DNA of 64,000 nucleotides from Chaenocephalus aceratus (taxonomy: Eukaryota > Chordata > Actinopteri > Perciformes > Channichthyidae): NCBI GenBank assembly GCA_023974075.1, contig CM043790.1, forward strand, positions 15,983,804 to 16,047,803. The letters run 5' to 3'. A program made the translations under genes and the position numbers. The notes beneath the pieces were generated by a model. The model saw only the letters and a program-made list of their open reading frames with translations. It had not been told where the DNA came from and did no database searches. Below, in pieces: positions 11,898 to 45,407 of this stretch (positions within the stretch are counted from its first letter, which is position 1; the number at the start of each line of letters is the position of its first letter).

Positions 11898-12027
11898 CTG
11901 CAACAGGTGAGTCAGCTGTGATTACTGTTACCAACACCATCATCCCTAGGAACACTGCACGCTGGCCATGGGCATGCATGAGAGCCTTGAGCATCACCAA
12001 ACCCACAGAGGAGACTAAACCTGCCAT
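11898..12027 (-). CDS. Candidate first coding exon of a small signal-peptide protein
   Basis: On the minus strand an ATG at 12027 in good context (ACC before, G after) opens 43 codons plus one base. The frame ends at a consensus donor (GCAG then GTAAGAG). An in-frame TGA lies 18 bases before the ATG, so this is the natural start. The peptide has a basic stretch (HAHGQR) followed by a hydrophobic core (AVFLGMMVLVTVITA), consistent with a signal peptide or signal anchor cut after TA. The exon could reach an acceptor at 12157 (CATTCTTCATTGCAG). No downstream exon was found and I do not recognise the protein. Confidence 0.3.
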
Positions 12028-13114
12028 GGTACGGCAGGGGCACGGTCAAGGCATTTCAACAAGGTGAGAAGACAAGATTCACTCCAAGGTTTGTGTTAAA
12101 TCCAGCTGCCTGGTTTGGTCTCCTTCAGTTCAAGGCTCCTCCTTCCATAACATATGCTGCAATGAAGAATGGCTGTTGAAAACAAAGGAGCAACATTTGC
12201 TGTTATTACTTAATAATAACTTATTTAATCAGCTTTTAGTTGGAAGAAACTGCTGCTGAACTTAAGTTAACCAAACAATGAAGATGTTTATTGAATTCAA
12301 AACCTGTATTTGATTAAAGTAACATTCTCATAGCAAATAATGTTGGTAATATATCATATCAGAGGTGTTAGTTAGAATACAATAATTATATTTGGACAAA
12401 TACATAATTGTTCAGGAAATGCTACGTTTCTATTTTTTATTTTATTTGAGGTAATTACCTAAATAAATCTTAATGCACGTGGCCTTTTACAAACAATAAA
12501 GCTAAAGGTGTTCTTAATTCCTATTCTAAAACCATTTTTTGTCATGGACTTCAAAATTATATAAATCCTTTAAACAAACATAAAGGGCTACACATTCTAG
12601 TATTTATAAAAACATGTTTTTTTAAATGGGGGTTTGTTTTCATATTGTTAAGTCAACCTGACATATTTCATGCACATGGCCAAACAGGTCATACTGAGGT
12701 AACGTTATTATTAGCATAGGTCAAACTAACACAAATTAGGAATTATTATCTTTTTATAAGATGTACTAAATAACCTAACTAACTCTACATAGGCGGATAT
12801 CTGTGTGGATAAGGCGGCTGCACACAGACTTCATCCCCGCTGTCTGGCTAGCTTCAGTCGGTCTCATCATGACACAGTACAGTCTCTTGTCCTACATCCC
12901 GTCCCGTTACTCGCAAGTGTACGGTCATGTGGCTTTCCGTAAGGCTAGACAAAGCATGATACATCTTTAATTTGACTGTCACAGCATGATGCTACAACCA
13001 GGTTAGCTAACATACTTTAGCCCTATTCCCAAAAGCTAGCTTTGAGTGCAAAGATAACACGATTTTTTTCTCTTTTCCCTCAGCCATTCCTGTCAGCTGC
13101 GCATTCAGACTTAC

Positions 13115-13171
13115 CAAAAAAAAGGAGCTCCAACTCTATCAATTCCTTTGTCTGGGTTCCGAGAAATATTC
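13115..13171 (-). other. Candidate short exon upstream of the 12027 start codon
   Basis: A 57-bp minus-strand stretch lies between an acceptor (TTTGTTTCCTGCAG) and a consensus donor (TTTG then GTAAGT). Two frames are open. It could be a 5' untranslated exon of the 11898-12156 candidate or a chance pair of splice-like sites. Confidence 0.2.
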
Positions 13172-13330
13172 CTGCAGGAAACAAAATATTGTGAAAGGCT
13201 CCGTCATTAACCTTCATGAAACCACCTGCCTGCGTTTGAAGTTATTTCAGAGTAGACATGCCCGAGCTGTTGGCTGGCTCATATCTGACACTCTTTTAGT
13301 TACCTTCTCTCGTCCCGAGGATCGGGTTAG

Positions 13331-13387
13331 TCCCGCCCCCTGGCTGATCTGATTAGCTTATCATTTATCAAACCCGGCTCTCATTGG
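13331..13387 (-). promoter_or_regulatory. CCAAT box and GC box, possible promoter
   Basis: On the minus strand a CCAAT motif (13383-13387) is followed about 45 bases later by a GC box (GGGGGCGGGA, 13331-13340). This is a common TATA-less vertebrate promoter layout, directed toward the candidate exons at 13171 and 12156. Confidence 0.3.
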
Positions 13388-15608
13388 CTGCAGCTCATTT
13401 CTGTCAAAGTGGGGTTTAAAAATTAGGTAGGTCTTCTCTACTGGCGTCGGCGGCTTCCACGGCAACGTTGCCTCATGCGATGATGCACTAAACATGGTAT
13501 AGCCATGGGTGGATGTATCTATCCAGACTTTTTTTGTTATTATTGGCTGAATAAAGTTAACCAAGTTATGCAGTAAACAAAGATAGCATGACTAATGTTT
13601 CTTCAATGATTAATTGTTGGTGTAGCATACTTGGTGTTGCACTGATGTGCATGCTGATTTACAATTCCGTCAACATTTATGAGCCTTTTAAGCGCAGTGT
13701 TCACAAGTCTATCTGACCAGAAACAAAGAAGATGCACACTTTGTTTTTATTTGTATGCATGACTCCAGAAAGAAAGTTACGTTCCCAAATTCCAAACAGT
13801 TCACACCGCGTAATATATGCGCAGGATACATCCCCTGGTTTAACAAGGGGTTTTGGTGAAAAATACATGGAGATAATCAGCATAACCTTATCACGTCACT
13901 GCCAGTTTATAGACGTCAACATGTTGGTGCACACCGCCACCTAGTGGTTGATTCTATAAACAGTTTCTTCTGATCAGTTTGGCTTTCGATGACATCATGC
14001 TATCCCTTTGTGAACATTTAGCTGAAATCAATATCAAAGAAAATGTCCTATAATTTATTTTTCAAAACATGACCTGGTAATTGTATATTAACAAGAGCTT
14101 CAATGGATTCAGTCTGTTGTAGGAAGTGAACAAAGTAGCTATGCTATGTTATCCAACCACTGTATTTAGGCTACATTTGGAGGTACTTATACTTCACTTG
14201 AGAGTTATAAGTTCATGTTTCTTTTTCCACCTCCTATGTATTCCAAATGCAGATATCGCATTGCCTTTTGTGCCTCACTATATTCATTTTGCTAACTGTG
14301 CTTACAATTACTTTCCAGATTCAGGTTTCACACAACACACGGTATGATAAACTCAAGCTAAATGTTGTAATTATTTTCAATGCACGTATTACTATGTGTA
14401 CCCCTGGGAACAGAGGAAATTCTTTTTTTTCCAAATCTTCTTTATTTCCTACCTATTTAGGGTTAAAAAACATCTTGCAATTTATTTATTTTTTTATTTA
14501 ATTTGATTTTTAAACGTTACAGTATGTCCACTTTAGAGGACGTCAGGACCATTTTTGTTTGAAAAGACAGCCACAATTAACAGATAGACTATGTAACGTA
14601 TTATGGTTATAGAGTAATATTAATACAAGAATACATTCACCTTTATTTAAAACATAAGTAATTGATCTGAACATTGCTGTTTATTTGGTCAATAAAAAAC
14701 TAGTTTGTTTTTTGTTGAATCTTTCCAGATCTTCGAAGACTTTGTAGTCAATGTAGTGTGAAAGTACCTCATTGACTCCAGTCGGCACGGGCTGTACGGT
14801 CACCTGGACTAGTTTTATGGATGTGGTCTCCACTTGACCATACTCATAGAAACACACTTGGCATTCCTGAAGCAATTCTCATTTGTCATGGCTCCACTTA
14901 AAATAAAAACAACAATAAGACATGCGTGCTACTCTTGGCCCACAGAGGTACATGTCTTTCCAGCTCGTCTCTGTCTGTATCTGTGCACTCATGGAGCCTC
15001 CTGCATTTTTCCCCCCTTCTTCTTGACCCTCTTCTATCCCAGGTGTGAAAGCCTCATCTCTCTCATCATCTGAGAGCTCCAAATCTGAATCTTCCTGAAC
15101 TTTCTGGTACAGAAAATGTCTGCTTCAGTTCCGTCTCCTGCAACAAAATTGAGTCATTAAGTCCATGAAGATGGTCCATTTATAAAAGGGCTGTTATTTC
15201 AAAACTTGAATTATTGAATTGCTTTCAGAACTAATTATATAGTTCCTCACATGTTAATAAACAAGAACATAATGATTTTCATGTTAAAAATAACTATTAT
15301 TAAACAATATTTGACTTCTCCTCCTGCTTCTATAAAATGTTGTTTTTGGTATGCCAGCCATTTTGGATGAAAAGAAAGAATAACTTCCCAGCATGCAATT
15401 TTAACCAAAGACATATCACTGGAAAGCCCAGGATGTCCTCTGTACAGTACAGAGATTGATAGAGTACCTCAAAAGAGTAAAAGGAGATGCATGTTAACAA
15501 AATGTGGACATAAGTCAATGGGCTGGGTCCCAGGAGGGTATGATACAGCACTCACAATGGCCATATGTCTGTATCATCAAGGCTACATAATATTAAGTAG
15601 TATTATAT
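13388..15608. other. Intergenic sequence, no confident gene
   Basis: Mostly AT-rich. A minus-strand frame near 14900-15110 begins with an acidic stretch (DSDLELSDDERDEAF) reminiscent of the N-terminus of piggyBac-derived proteins, but it is short and stops. Nothing else is recognisable. Confidence 0.35.
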
Positions 15609-15614
15609 TTTATT
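15609..15614 (-). terminator. hipk2: Candidate distal hipk2 poly(A) signal
   Basis: AATAAA on the minus strand (TTTATT on plus). It is the farthest plausible signal before the sequence character changes to intergenic. Other AATAAA sites (for example near 16221 and 16688) could also be used. Confidence 0.3.
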
Positions 15615-15651
15615 TAGTTGTGATAATCATCCTATTTTACTGATTTCAATG

Positions 15652-15652
<1 letters not shown>

Positions 15653-15740
<88 letters not shown>
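15653..15740. repeat. (CA)n microsatellite
   Basis: About 44 uninterrupted CA units, directly visible. Confidence 0.95.
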
Positions 15741-15742
<2 letters not shown>

Positions 15743-18700
15743 ATCACAGTTAAATCAGGAGACTGGTGCCGTGACTTAACAGTTTAATGTAAATCCAAGA
15801 CAAAGTGTGATTACATTTCTACACATATACAATATGCATATGTGAGTATACAAATTCTCATTAATAACTCGATTCACCTCGGAGACCGAAAAAATGATCA
15901 AAAGTAACAGTGAATAACAAGCTATAACATAGTTCACCACAACGCGAGCCCCTTCTCACCCTACAGTTAGTAAAGAGGACAATTAAAATAACTATATTCT
16001 TCTATTTGACGAAGCGGTTTGTCTGTTAAAATCCTCCCGTAAAATGTACAATGCTATCATTAGTTTTTTCGAAGCCTAATATAAATTCACTCATTTTTTC
16101 TACAACGAAAATGATTAAGAGAAGCACACAACATCATAATGGTAACACAAGCGCTTAGTAGCAAGTACTCAACTTGTTAGGAGGTTTAATTAATCCTTCT
16201 TCTTATTGTCATTGTTATATTTATTTAAACATTCTATAAAGCCAGTAAAATATCCATTCTCATAACATACTTAATAATATTAGGCTAAGGAACAGGGTAT
16301 ACATAGAACGCTACATTAACAGATTGAAATAATCAGATATTACACCCCAATAAACAAAAGTAAATAAGCAAAGACAATTCACAGAGAAGTATACTAGGAA
16401 ATACTGCAGCACACATTAGCTTTATCGACAAATAATGAGATTTTACACAATTGAGAAACCATACAGCAATGGACACAAAGGGGGTCAGGGTTTGATGCAC
16501 TCTTAGGTCTTTAGAAAATGGAAATAACCAGTGTATGATAAATGTAACTTATCTAATTTAGAGTTTTAAGAATGTATCAAAAGGGATTGTGACTTTGAAA
16601 AGCTAGGCTAGCTTCAGAATAATATGTTTATAGTGTAAACAGGCAAATCTGGATTTGAATGTAGCTTTGGTCTACTGCTTCTAGATCCCATTTATTAACA
16701 CCACGAAATAAATATCTTCAGCTAGAAATCCCTCTTAAAGTCATATGTGAAAAGCTACATATTTCAGTTATTAAAAGAAATGCCAAAGATCTTAAAGGGC
16801 AGCACTTAAAGAGGATTTAAAGTGGGGCTTTACACACATTAGAGTAGGAAAATAATCGCATTTTAATCAGATTTGGTTCTTAAATTCTTACAGTGTAATC
16901 GCCTGACTCCCTCTATCAGTGATGGCATCAAACCTTGACCACCTCACCCTGAATTCCCCCAAAGGAATAGCCAGCAAAAGGAGCAGATCTCCTCAAATAA
17001 GAGAAAAAAAAACATACACTATCATCCGAATGGGCTTTGAGAATGCTTGTGTGGCTAGATTATGAATTTGGGTGACAGAGAGAACATCAGATCATGGTTA
17101 ATCCCCCTGATCCTCACCACTTTGCACTTTGGGAGGCAGCTGCAACTATGCCAACGGTTTATATTAAACGAGAGCGTTGTGTGTTCACTTCTTGTCACCT
17201 TAGAGGAGTTTGTGTGAAGACTATTGTAGCACTGTGAGCCATCATGCTCTCAGGAATGTTTCACCGGGAGCAAAGCTGGAAGTTTGAGTGTATTTTGTCA
17301 GAGAATGCCAGGCTTCATCCAGAGTGAGACACTGCCTTGTTTCTAATTGTATTGTCACCTTTGGAGGTATTGTTGGTTATTTGGAAGGCAGTACTCTAAC
17401 AGTAAAGTCGCTAGCTGGGAAGGCTATGTTCACCTCAACAACACAAACAACTTTTGTTACACTCTACTTAAGCACATTTTGGTAATTGTAAGGTCACTCG
17501 ATCTAAGTTATAGCTCACATTTCTGATTCCCCTTTTTTATAAAACACGAAACATTGGTTATGTGAAACAGAGTAATAGACAAACGTATCATACACATCAA
17601 GTCATTTTTCCACAACGTCGCACATATAGGGCTCCTTTAAATTGGGTTTCATTTGAGAAAATAGCGATTATTTGATATCCCCCCCAATAATGGGGGGGGG
17701 GGGATTATAATGTAAATAATTTTACATTATTTCTCTCACATGGGATTTTGCTGGATGTATAATTATTGCATCATGCATGGCCACAAACGGTGTAGAAATG
17801 AAATGAATGGCCACCCACTGAGAAAGATCTAAAGCCATTTCAGATGCCGCAGGTCACATATTACATTCATTTTGTGCGGGTGACCATGGTTTTAAAGGTA
17901 TAGTTGGTACATTTTTGATTAATTCATTTTTTTTTTTACAGGGCATTCTATTCCATGGCACGCTAATTTAAAAACAAACCTTTTAGATTACAAATTCATT
18001 TTCATACAACACCAATAAAGCTACAACATCGACAATGCAAAAGAACAAAAACTGGCTTAACATTTTGGAGGTTAGATAATTATTAACAGGGCCAAGTGCG
18101 AGGAGAAATGAAGGTAGATTGTAAAGAAATTCACTGGGCTGTATTAATTATGTTAAATCCTCCTGTTGGGGGTAAAACGACATGTTGTCCAAATCATTTG
18201 TAAAACAAATTAGACCAGGAGTTATTGCCTGTCTGCTCGAGCAACGCTGTGGAGGATTGCTTGTACTCTACTGTGCTGCACATGATCGATCTGTCGAATT
18301 CTTTGGTGGGAAGTGCGAAAAATAAAAAAACAAAGTCCTAGGGTGACAATGCTATCCCCCTGCTGACAGGAGAGGGGACCGGACACAGCAGTGTAGCATG
18401 AGTAACGCCAAATTCCCTCAAACGTGGAATGTTTCAGTAGTCTGTTTCATAATAACAGAAAATATATCAATGGAAAATCATCTCCCTTATGCGTGTGTGC
18501 TTGAGCTTGAGGAAATAAAGTAGATCAAATCAAAAGAAAAACAACAGAACAGAAAATAATGAAGTAACCAGCAACGTACTTAAATCACATCTTTGACAAC
18601 TCGGAAGTGAAGGGGAGTGTGGGGGTAAAAAGTACCAGGATGACACTCTGGGGCCCGTCAAAAGATTTGTTTTAAAGAGATTTAAGTATTTTGAACCAAG

Positions 18701-21157
18701 TTGTGGTATGTGGCAATCTATCTACAGTGTAAGGGCCCCATTGGATTATCATCAACTCCACACTTACTATCACTAGCAGTGTTGCAACACTTTAACACAG
18801 GTGCACCCACCTCCACTTAATACTACATTTCACTGTACATCAGCCCCCAGGTTACAAAATAGAAATGACATATAATAAAAACGCACACACTCTTGATAAA
18901 ACATCCACAAGAATTATTGCAACAATCTCTAAAAAATAAACACAACATGTACTACAGCCATGTCAAAAAAAAAGTTCAAGATAATGTTAAGTTAAAAAAC
19001 AACAACAACAAAAGAATAATCACTTCAAATGCAAGTACTATGGCATACCATGGAGGAAGGGGGAGGGGAAGGCTTTCACTAACCCACCAGCGGTACTGAT
19101 GTGCCTATACGAGGACAAATGAACAAGGAGATGTTTGTATCATTGGCTACATGGGGGAACAAAATGAAATGAAGCAGCGAACATACAAAGCCCTATTGGT
19201 TCTCTAAGTGTTCGGCTGGCGTGGTGATGTCTGCGGTGTACCTGGTTCGAAGACAAATGGACAGTGGCGACAAAATCGTCCACAAGGTGCCCTTCCAGGT
19301 GTATGGTGTGGCATTTCCCTTCTGTTCTGTTCCTGCATTTTTTTTTAGATGCTACCCAAACCTCAAGCGCGACAAATAACTTCCAATTATCTTTGAAGGA
19401 TCCACGTCAGAAAGTGTGCATTCAGGTAAAGTAGTGCCCTCCCTTTTGGGCTCCTACCGACGACCCGGACTCAGTGTTTCTATCAACCTGCTCAGTGCCA
19501 ACTTGCTACCATTTTAGTCCCATTTAAGATAGAGAGTTTCGCCCTGCCCTCCACAGTCCCTACCTAAACTGACCCTATGCTTTCAAACAGCCGCCTCACT
19601 CGTGCCTACACAGTATCTCTCACGAACAACCCTCGATACACTGCCTCTTCTCTGCAGACCCATCCCTTCCGCCTCACAGAACCCCCCCCCATGGCAACAA
19701 TCACTTCCTGTCAGGCCCTTCTCTTGGACTAGCTTTTATCCTTAAAAAAAGCAACCTCTACTGTGTCTCAAACATTGTACTGTAACTCAATCCCTGTTCT
19801 TGAAAACTGAGCTAATAACTCACGCTGCATGAATTCCCTTAAAAAACAACAAATATATTCCAAACTAGAGCCACATTTTGGGTGATAGAGGTTTACATCT
19901 ACAGCTATACTGTACATTTTCATATTTACAGTAATATCCAGAGCACAATGTAACAAGAATGTATCTATGACTTTGGTAAGTACCCCGGGCAAGTTATCTC
20001 ATGCACGCATAATAAAAAAGTCAGCGTGATATCTGACGTTAATCTTCATCATCTAACAGTATGCTGTCATTTTAGGACGAGAAACAGCAAGGGCTAAGCC
20101 TACACCTGGAAGAGAGCTACAACTGCCCCGACTAGCATGTCAAACCAGGGAAACATGTCGTTCTATGTATAGCTAGAGTCTCTTGTGGCTTTCAGGATCC
20201 AAGCCAAGTAAACTGTGTCGGTATATCTGTAAGGCACTACGAAGGAACAATGGTCAAAAACCTAAAGACTGAAGAGAGTTTTAAGGAGGTGGATTTACAC
20301 ACGCATGGCTGACAGTAGCACACACAGACAATCACGTTGTACATGCCTATGTTATTATAACCACTTTGTGCAATCACATTGAAAAAAGAGGAACAAATAA
20401 ATCTATTGGTATCTGGAAAAAAAAGTCAACTGGTGCAGACTGCTACATTCTAAGAACGGGGCCCAGCTAAGACACCTAGCAAGTATCGTCATAAAGGTGA
20501 AACATAAAGGAAAGAAATATCTATAAATACACTAAAAAGTTTGTTGTCTTCTGTTGGTTATATTTCCAGAAACCTCCTCGGCTGGAGAAGGTGGAGTGGT
20601 GGGAGGGGGGGGGGGGGGAGTTGCCTCTCTTTTCTCCCCACACCATGGAAATATTAAGACAGTTCAAGGCCATCAATATTTTTTTCTTTGTAGAGCAGCA
20701 GGTTTCCGTATTTCACCTTCTCCCAATTTTTCTTGGGATTCCGAACTTCCAGTCAGTAACCCCTGTTCAACAGTCACTCCCCGAATCAATGAGGGGGGGA
20801 AATAATAAAAAAACAGAAAACCTCCACTGTCCCAAAAGGCCTGTTTCTAAATTCCCTGTAAAACTAAAGAAACATTACTAGTAAAGTAAAAAGCGAATAA
20901 TTGAAAAATAAATGCAAAAACTGGCCCTTTCAGGATAACAAAAATTGATGAATGAAAGAAAATAACTTGAACTGTACCCCTCTGAAATTCATCCCCATCT
21001 TTCCCTTCTAGAGAGGCTGTGAATATTTTTCTCTCTGTTGTTATATCTTCAAGTTATACGTGACAGTTTGATGAGGATTGCATGTTCCTCTGTCTCTGTT
21101 TTATGTCTGAGGTCGAGGAGAGGATGGGGCTCAGGGCGGGTGGGTTTCGAGGGGGGG

Positions 21158-21178
21158 CAGCAGCAGCAGCAGCAGCAG
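21158..21178 (-). repeat. hipk2: (CTG)7 in the hipk2 3'UTR
   Basis: Seven CAG units on the plus strand, read as CTG in the transcript, about 40-60 bases after the stop codon. Confidence 0.9.
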
Positions 21179-21216
21179 TGCTGGGTCAGGCTCTCCAGTG
21201 TTGGTCAGTGTGTTCT

Positions 21217-42386
<21,170 letters not shown>

Positions 42387-43576
42387 TCATTTTTTATTTA
42401 TTCTCCTACGTTTAAAAAGAGGAATAATGTACATTTCACTACATCTATTTGACAAGTCTTATACAAACAACACTTAACGAACAACGATATATATTAACCA
42501 GGTGTTTTAGCTCACATGTTCACCTGTTGAAATAAAAATAAAGATTTCCAAGATTCTCAAAACTTGTATTCACAAATGTGTTTAATTCTTTGCTTAGTGT
42601 GTCAAATGTGACTGACAAAGACATACAAAAATGACACATACTTTTATAACTGCCATAACATTTCCAATTTCAATATAAGTCCTATGCTCAAAGGCCTGGA
42701 GCTTTTTTTCATACTTTCTATAAGATCAAAAGCCCAAATAATCTTGTTGTATACGTAGGAGTGAGCTGGAAAATGTAGACAAGTTTTAAGCAACATTCCT
42801 GAACCCAAAGCGATACAATTAGACAACATACACAAGAAAGTACAAATTGTGCTTTAACACACTTTTCTAGTTTCACTCCAAGACAGACAATCACTCAATC
42901 CATTAATCTCCAATGTCTGAAGGCTGTTGTGTTATCTTAACATTGATCTCTCAGTGTAGCCTTGTGGGGTCTTCCATTTTCACATCACTTGTTCAGGCCG
43001 TTTTCAAGGTGTCACACTGCAGATGAGTGATTGATAAGCACGCAGGAGCACCAATCAGTGAGCCCCATCTCTGGTATTTAGACAAGGGGACTGTGGGGAG
43101 GCAGAGGGGTATGTTTACCGAGTTTCACGACCCAGGGCCACAAAGCAATGTGGAAGCAATTAAGCCATGAAAATAAAACCAATGCAAATATTCTGTAGAG
43201 CATGCAATGAGCTCCATCCTGCCTTTGAGTTAATAATATCCCAGTCAAACACACACATGCGTGCAGGGCGGTGAGAGGACATGAAGAGACCATTTCAATG
43301 GAAAATGACATAAATATCTATAATTTGAAAAAAAAAGATGAAATATTGCTTCAGTTATTTGAGCAGCACTGCAGTCCAAGACAATTGCAGACACTCATTC
43401 AACATATTTTATATCCTGTCAAAAAGACTAATACGCTTCTGGTATGGTTCTGATGGGGCTTAAAATAAGCGAGAACACAGTGACTTTGCTCTCCAACGAT
43501 GCAAAGCACTTTCAAGAGGTTTTCTGGCTGTCGTCACAATTTGGTTGGCGTTAATTTGAAATTTGAAATGTTGTCA

Positions 43577-43720
43577 CCTATAGCCAGGGGCGCCGCCAGG
43601 GATTCTGGGCCCCATGAAAAGATAATCACATTGGTTACTTAAACTTTTTTTTCCTTAATGTTCTAAAATGATTTGGGCCCCTGTCAGTCACGGGCCCTTA
43701 GAATCGTCCTAACTTTTCAC
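43577..43720. mobile_element. Partial DNA-transposon-like repeat (CAGGGGCGCCGCCAGGG terminus)
   Basis: CAGGGGCGCCGCCAGGGATT followed by GGGCCCCATGAAA resembles a fish hAT-type terminus. The second terminus was not located. Confidence 0.4.
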
Positions 43721-44760
43721 TTTAACTTTAACCTAGATTGAACCATTGCAACTGAGATCATTCTCTTTCTGTTAATAACATGTCTACAGCAGCACACAGG
43801 ATCTTAATGCTGATCTTGGGAAAGTTTCTCATTCATGGCCGAGTTCACTATGATTGGCGTGACCATGGTAACGAGGCTAGCGCTCCCCCTTAAGCCTGGA
43901 CGGGCTCTGGCAGGGTTTCGGGTCACAGCGAGAGAAACGAAGGGGCCTGGCGTCGATCCCGCTGGAACTGTAGGTACCATGGGAAACAGAGAATGTGGAA
44001 AACAGCATGAGGGGACGCTATAGGACTTTATATGCCTGTAGGGGGGGCCATGGGTGGGCGCTCTGAGGGCTTGGAGGAGAATGAATGAACATACTTCGCA
44101 TACTTAAAAGCTCATTTCCAACTGTAGCTCCCTGCCCTCTATTCACTGCTCCCTGACAAAAAAAGAAAAGCGAAAGAGGGCACCGAGTATTATAGAAAAG
44201 CAGAAAACGATAGAGGATAATATTCTACGTAAAAAAGTGGAAGAGAGTTCAAGAGCTCAGTGAAGAGCTCCTGTCACAGAAGGTGGTTATTGGGGTCTCG
44301 AGGGCAGCAGGTTGAACAGACACCAAGACAACACTCTAGCAACAGTATCGTAGGGCACCATTACACACCGATACAAAGACACATTCACACACAATGAGCC
44401 GAGACGTCTATCAAGAGCCTGCCAGAGAGGGATAAAGAAGTCTGCTCGGAGGTGATAACAGCGGGAACAGTGAGGTCTGATGAAGGTAGGAGAGACAAGA
44501 GATGGACACCAAGACTGAGGTCAGCATGATCCCCTCTAACAGCCTGTTAGAATGGCTGGAGATTCACAGCAGATATCACATGTGACACAGTGAGGCAAGA
44601 GCACTGGGAATATTGTAAATTAAAACTTCCAGAAGGTTGTGTGCCCCTTTTAATTTCAGCAAGAGACTCGCTCAATCACTTTTGGTAGCCAGCACATGTT
44701 CATTAACACACTTAACTTTCCTGTAATCCAGCATAGCTTTTTAGTCAAAAGTCAATTTAA

Positions 44761-45407
44761 ATGGGCCCTATAATTTCACTTTCCTGTATTGTGTTATATA
44801 GGATTGTGTGCATTGTGTGGTAATTGGTCTGCAAAGGCTACAATTCCAAAGTTCCCTCCAGAGGGAATTCCTCCCCCACTGCCTGAAACACTTCGATTAC
44901 GGCCCGTCCACACAGCGGCGTGCGTTGAAGCTTGCCGGCGGGCGTGTCTGAAACTCGACCAACAACCAATCACATGAATCTCCCGCCCCGGACACACAAG
45001 CACGCGGTTTGGTTGGCTAGAGCTTGTACTGGCATATGATCCGATTGGCTGACGCTTCCGTCGAAGCTTCAAAAGTAGAACATTGCTCAACTTTTGCAGC
45101 GAGCACCGCTCCCGCAATGCAGTTTGGCGAAACGTGATGTCACCCCATTCAAAGTGAACGGGCAGAAGCGTTGAAGCTTCAACGCACGCCGCCGTGTGGA
45201 CGGGCCGTTAGACTCCTTTGTTTACTTCTGTAACATATTGACATGACCACATCACCCTCAAGCTTCTATTGGCTAGAAAAGAGGTGTTGCAGAACAGGCA
45301 GTATGAGAAAAATAAAGGGCTTTTTGAACATTAAAGCATGTAAACATGTCACAGTAGAGGAACAAAATACATTTACTAAATCTGAATATTTGCGTAATAG
45401 GGCCCCT
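44761..45407. mobile_element. TTAA-flanked MITE hosting a nested MITE
   Basis: The left end ATGGGCCCTATAA and the right end TAATAGGGGCCCCT-type sequence are inverted repeats. Each is flanked by TTAA (44757-44760 and 45408-45411). It is interrupted by the element at 44900-45207. Confidence 0.7.
44900..45207. mobile_element. PIF/Harbinger-type MITE, nested, 308 bp
   Basis: Inverted repeats of about 34 bp with a single mismatch (CGGCCCGTCCACAC at the outer ends, TTGAAGCTT at the inner ends) are flanked by the 3-bp duplication TTA (44897-44899 and 45208-45210). A TTA duplication is typical of PIF/Harbinger. Confidence 0.85.

Larger units (their letters stand above)
15615..21216 (-). other. hipk2: Probable long 3'UTR of hipk2
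   Basis: About 5.6 kb directly downstream of the hipk2 stop codon. It lacks recognisable transposon ends, unlike the dense insertions on both sides. Mammalian HIPK2 mRNAs have 3'UTRs of many kilobases, so a long UTR is expected. It contains a (CA)n array near its far end (15653-15740), G/C homopolymer runs near 17690 and 20605, and a short CTG repeat just after the stop. The true end cannot be fixed from sequence alone. Confidence 0.55.

Noticed and set aside
14681..15110. Acidic minus-strand frame resembling a piggyBac N-terminus, followed by another short frame
   Set aside because: Only a short acidic stretch fits, the frame stops, and no catalytic Asp motif or terminal repeats are visible. 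Too weak to call an element.
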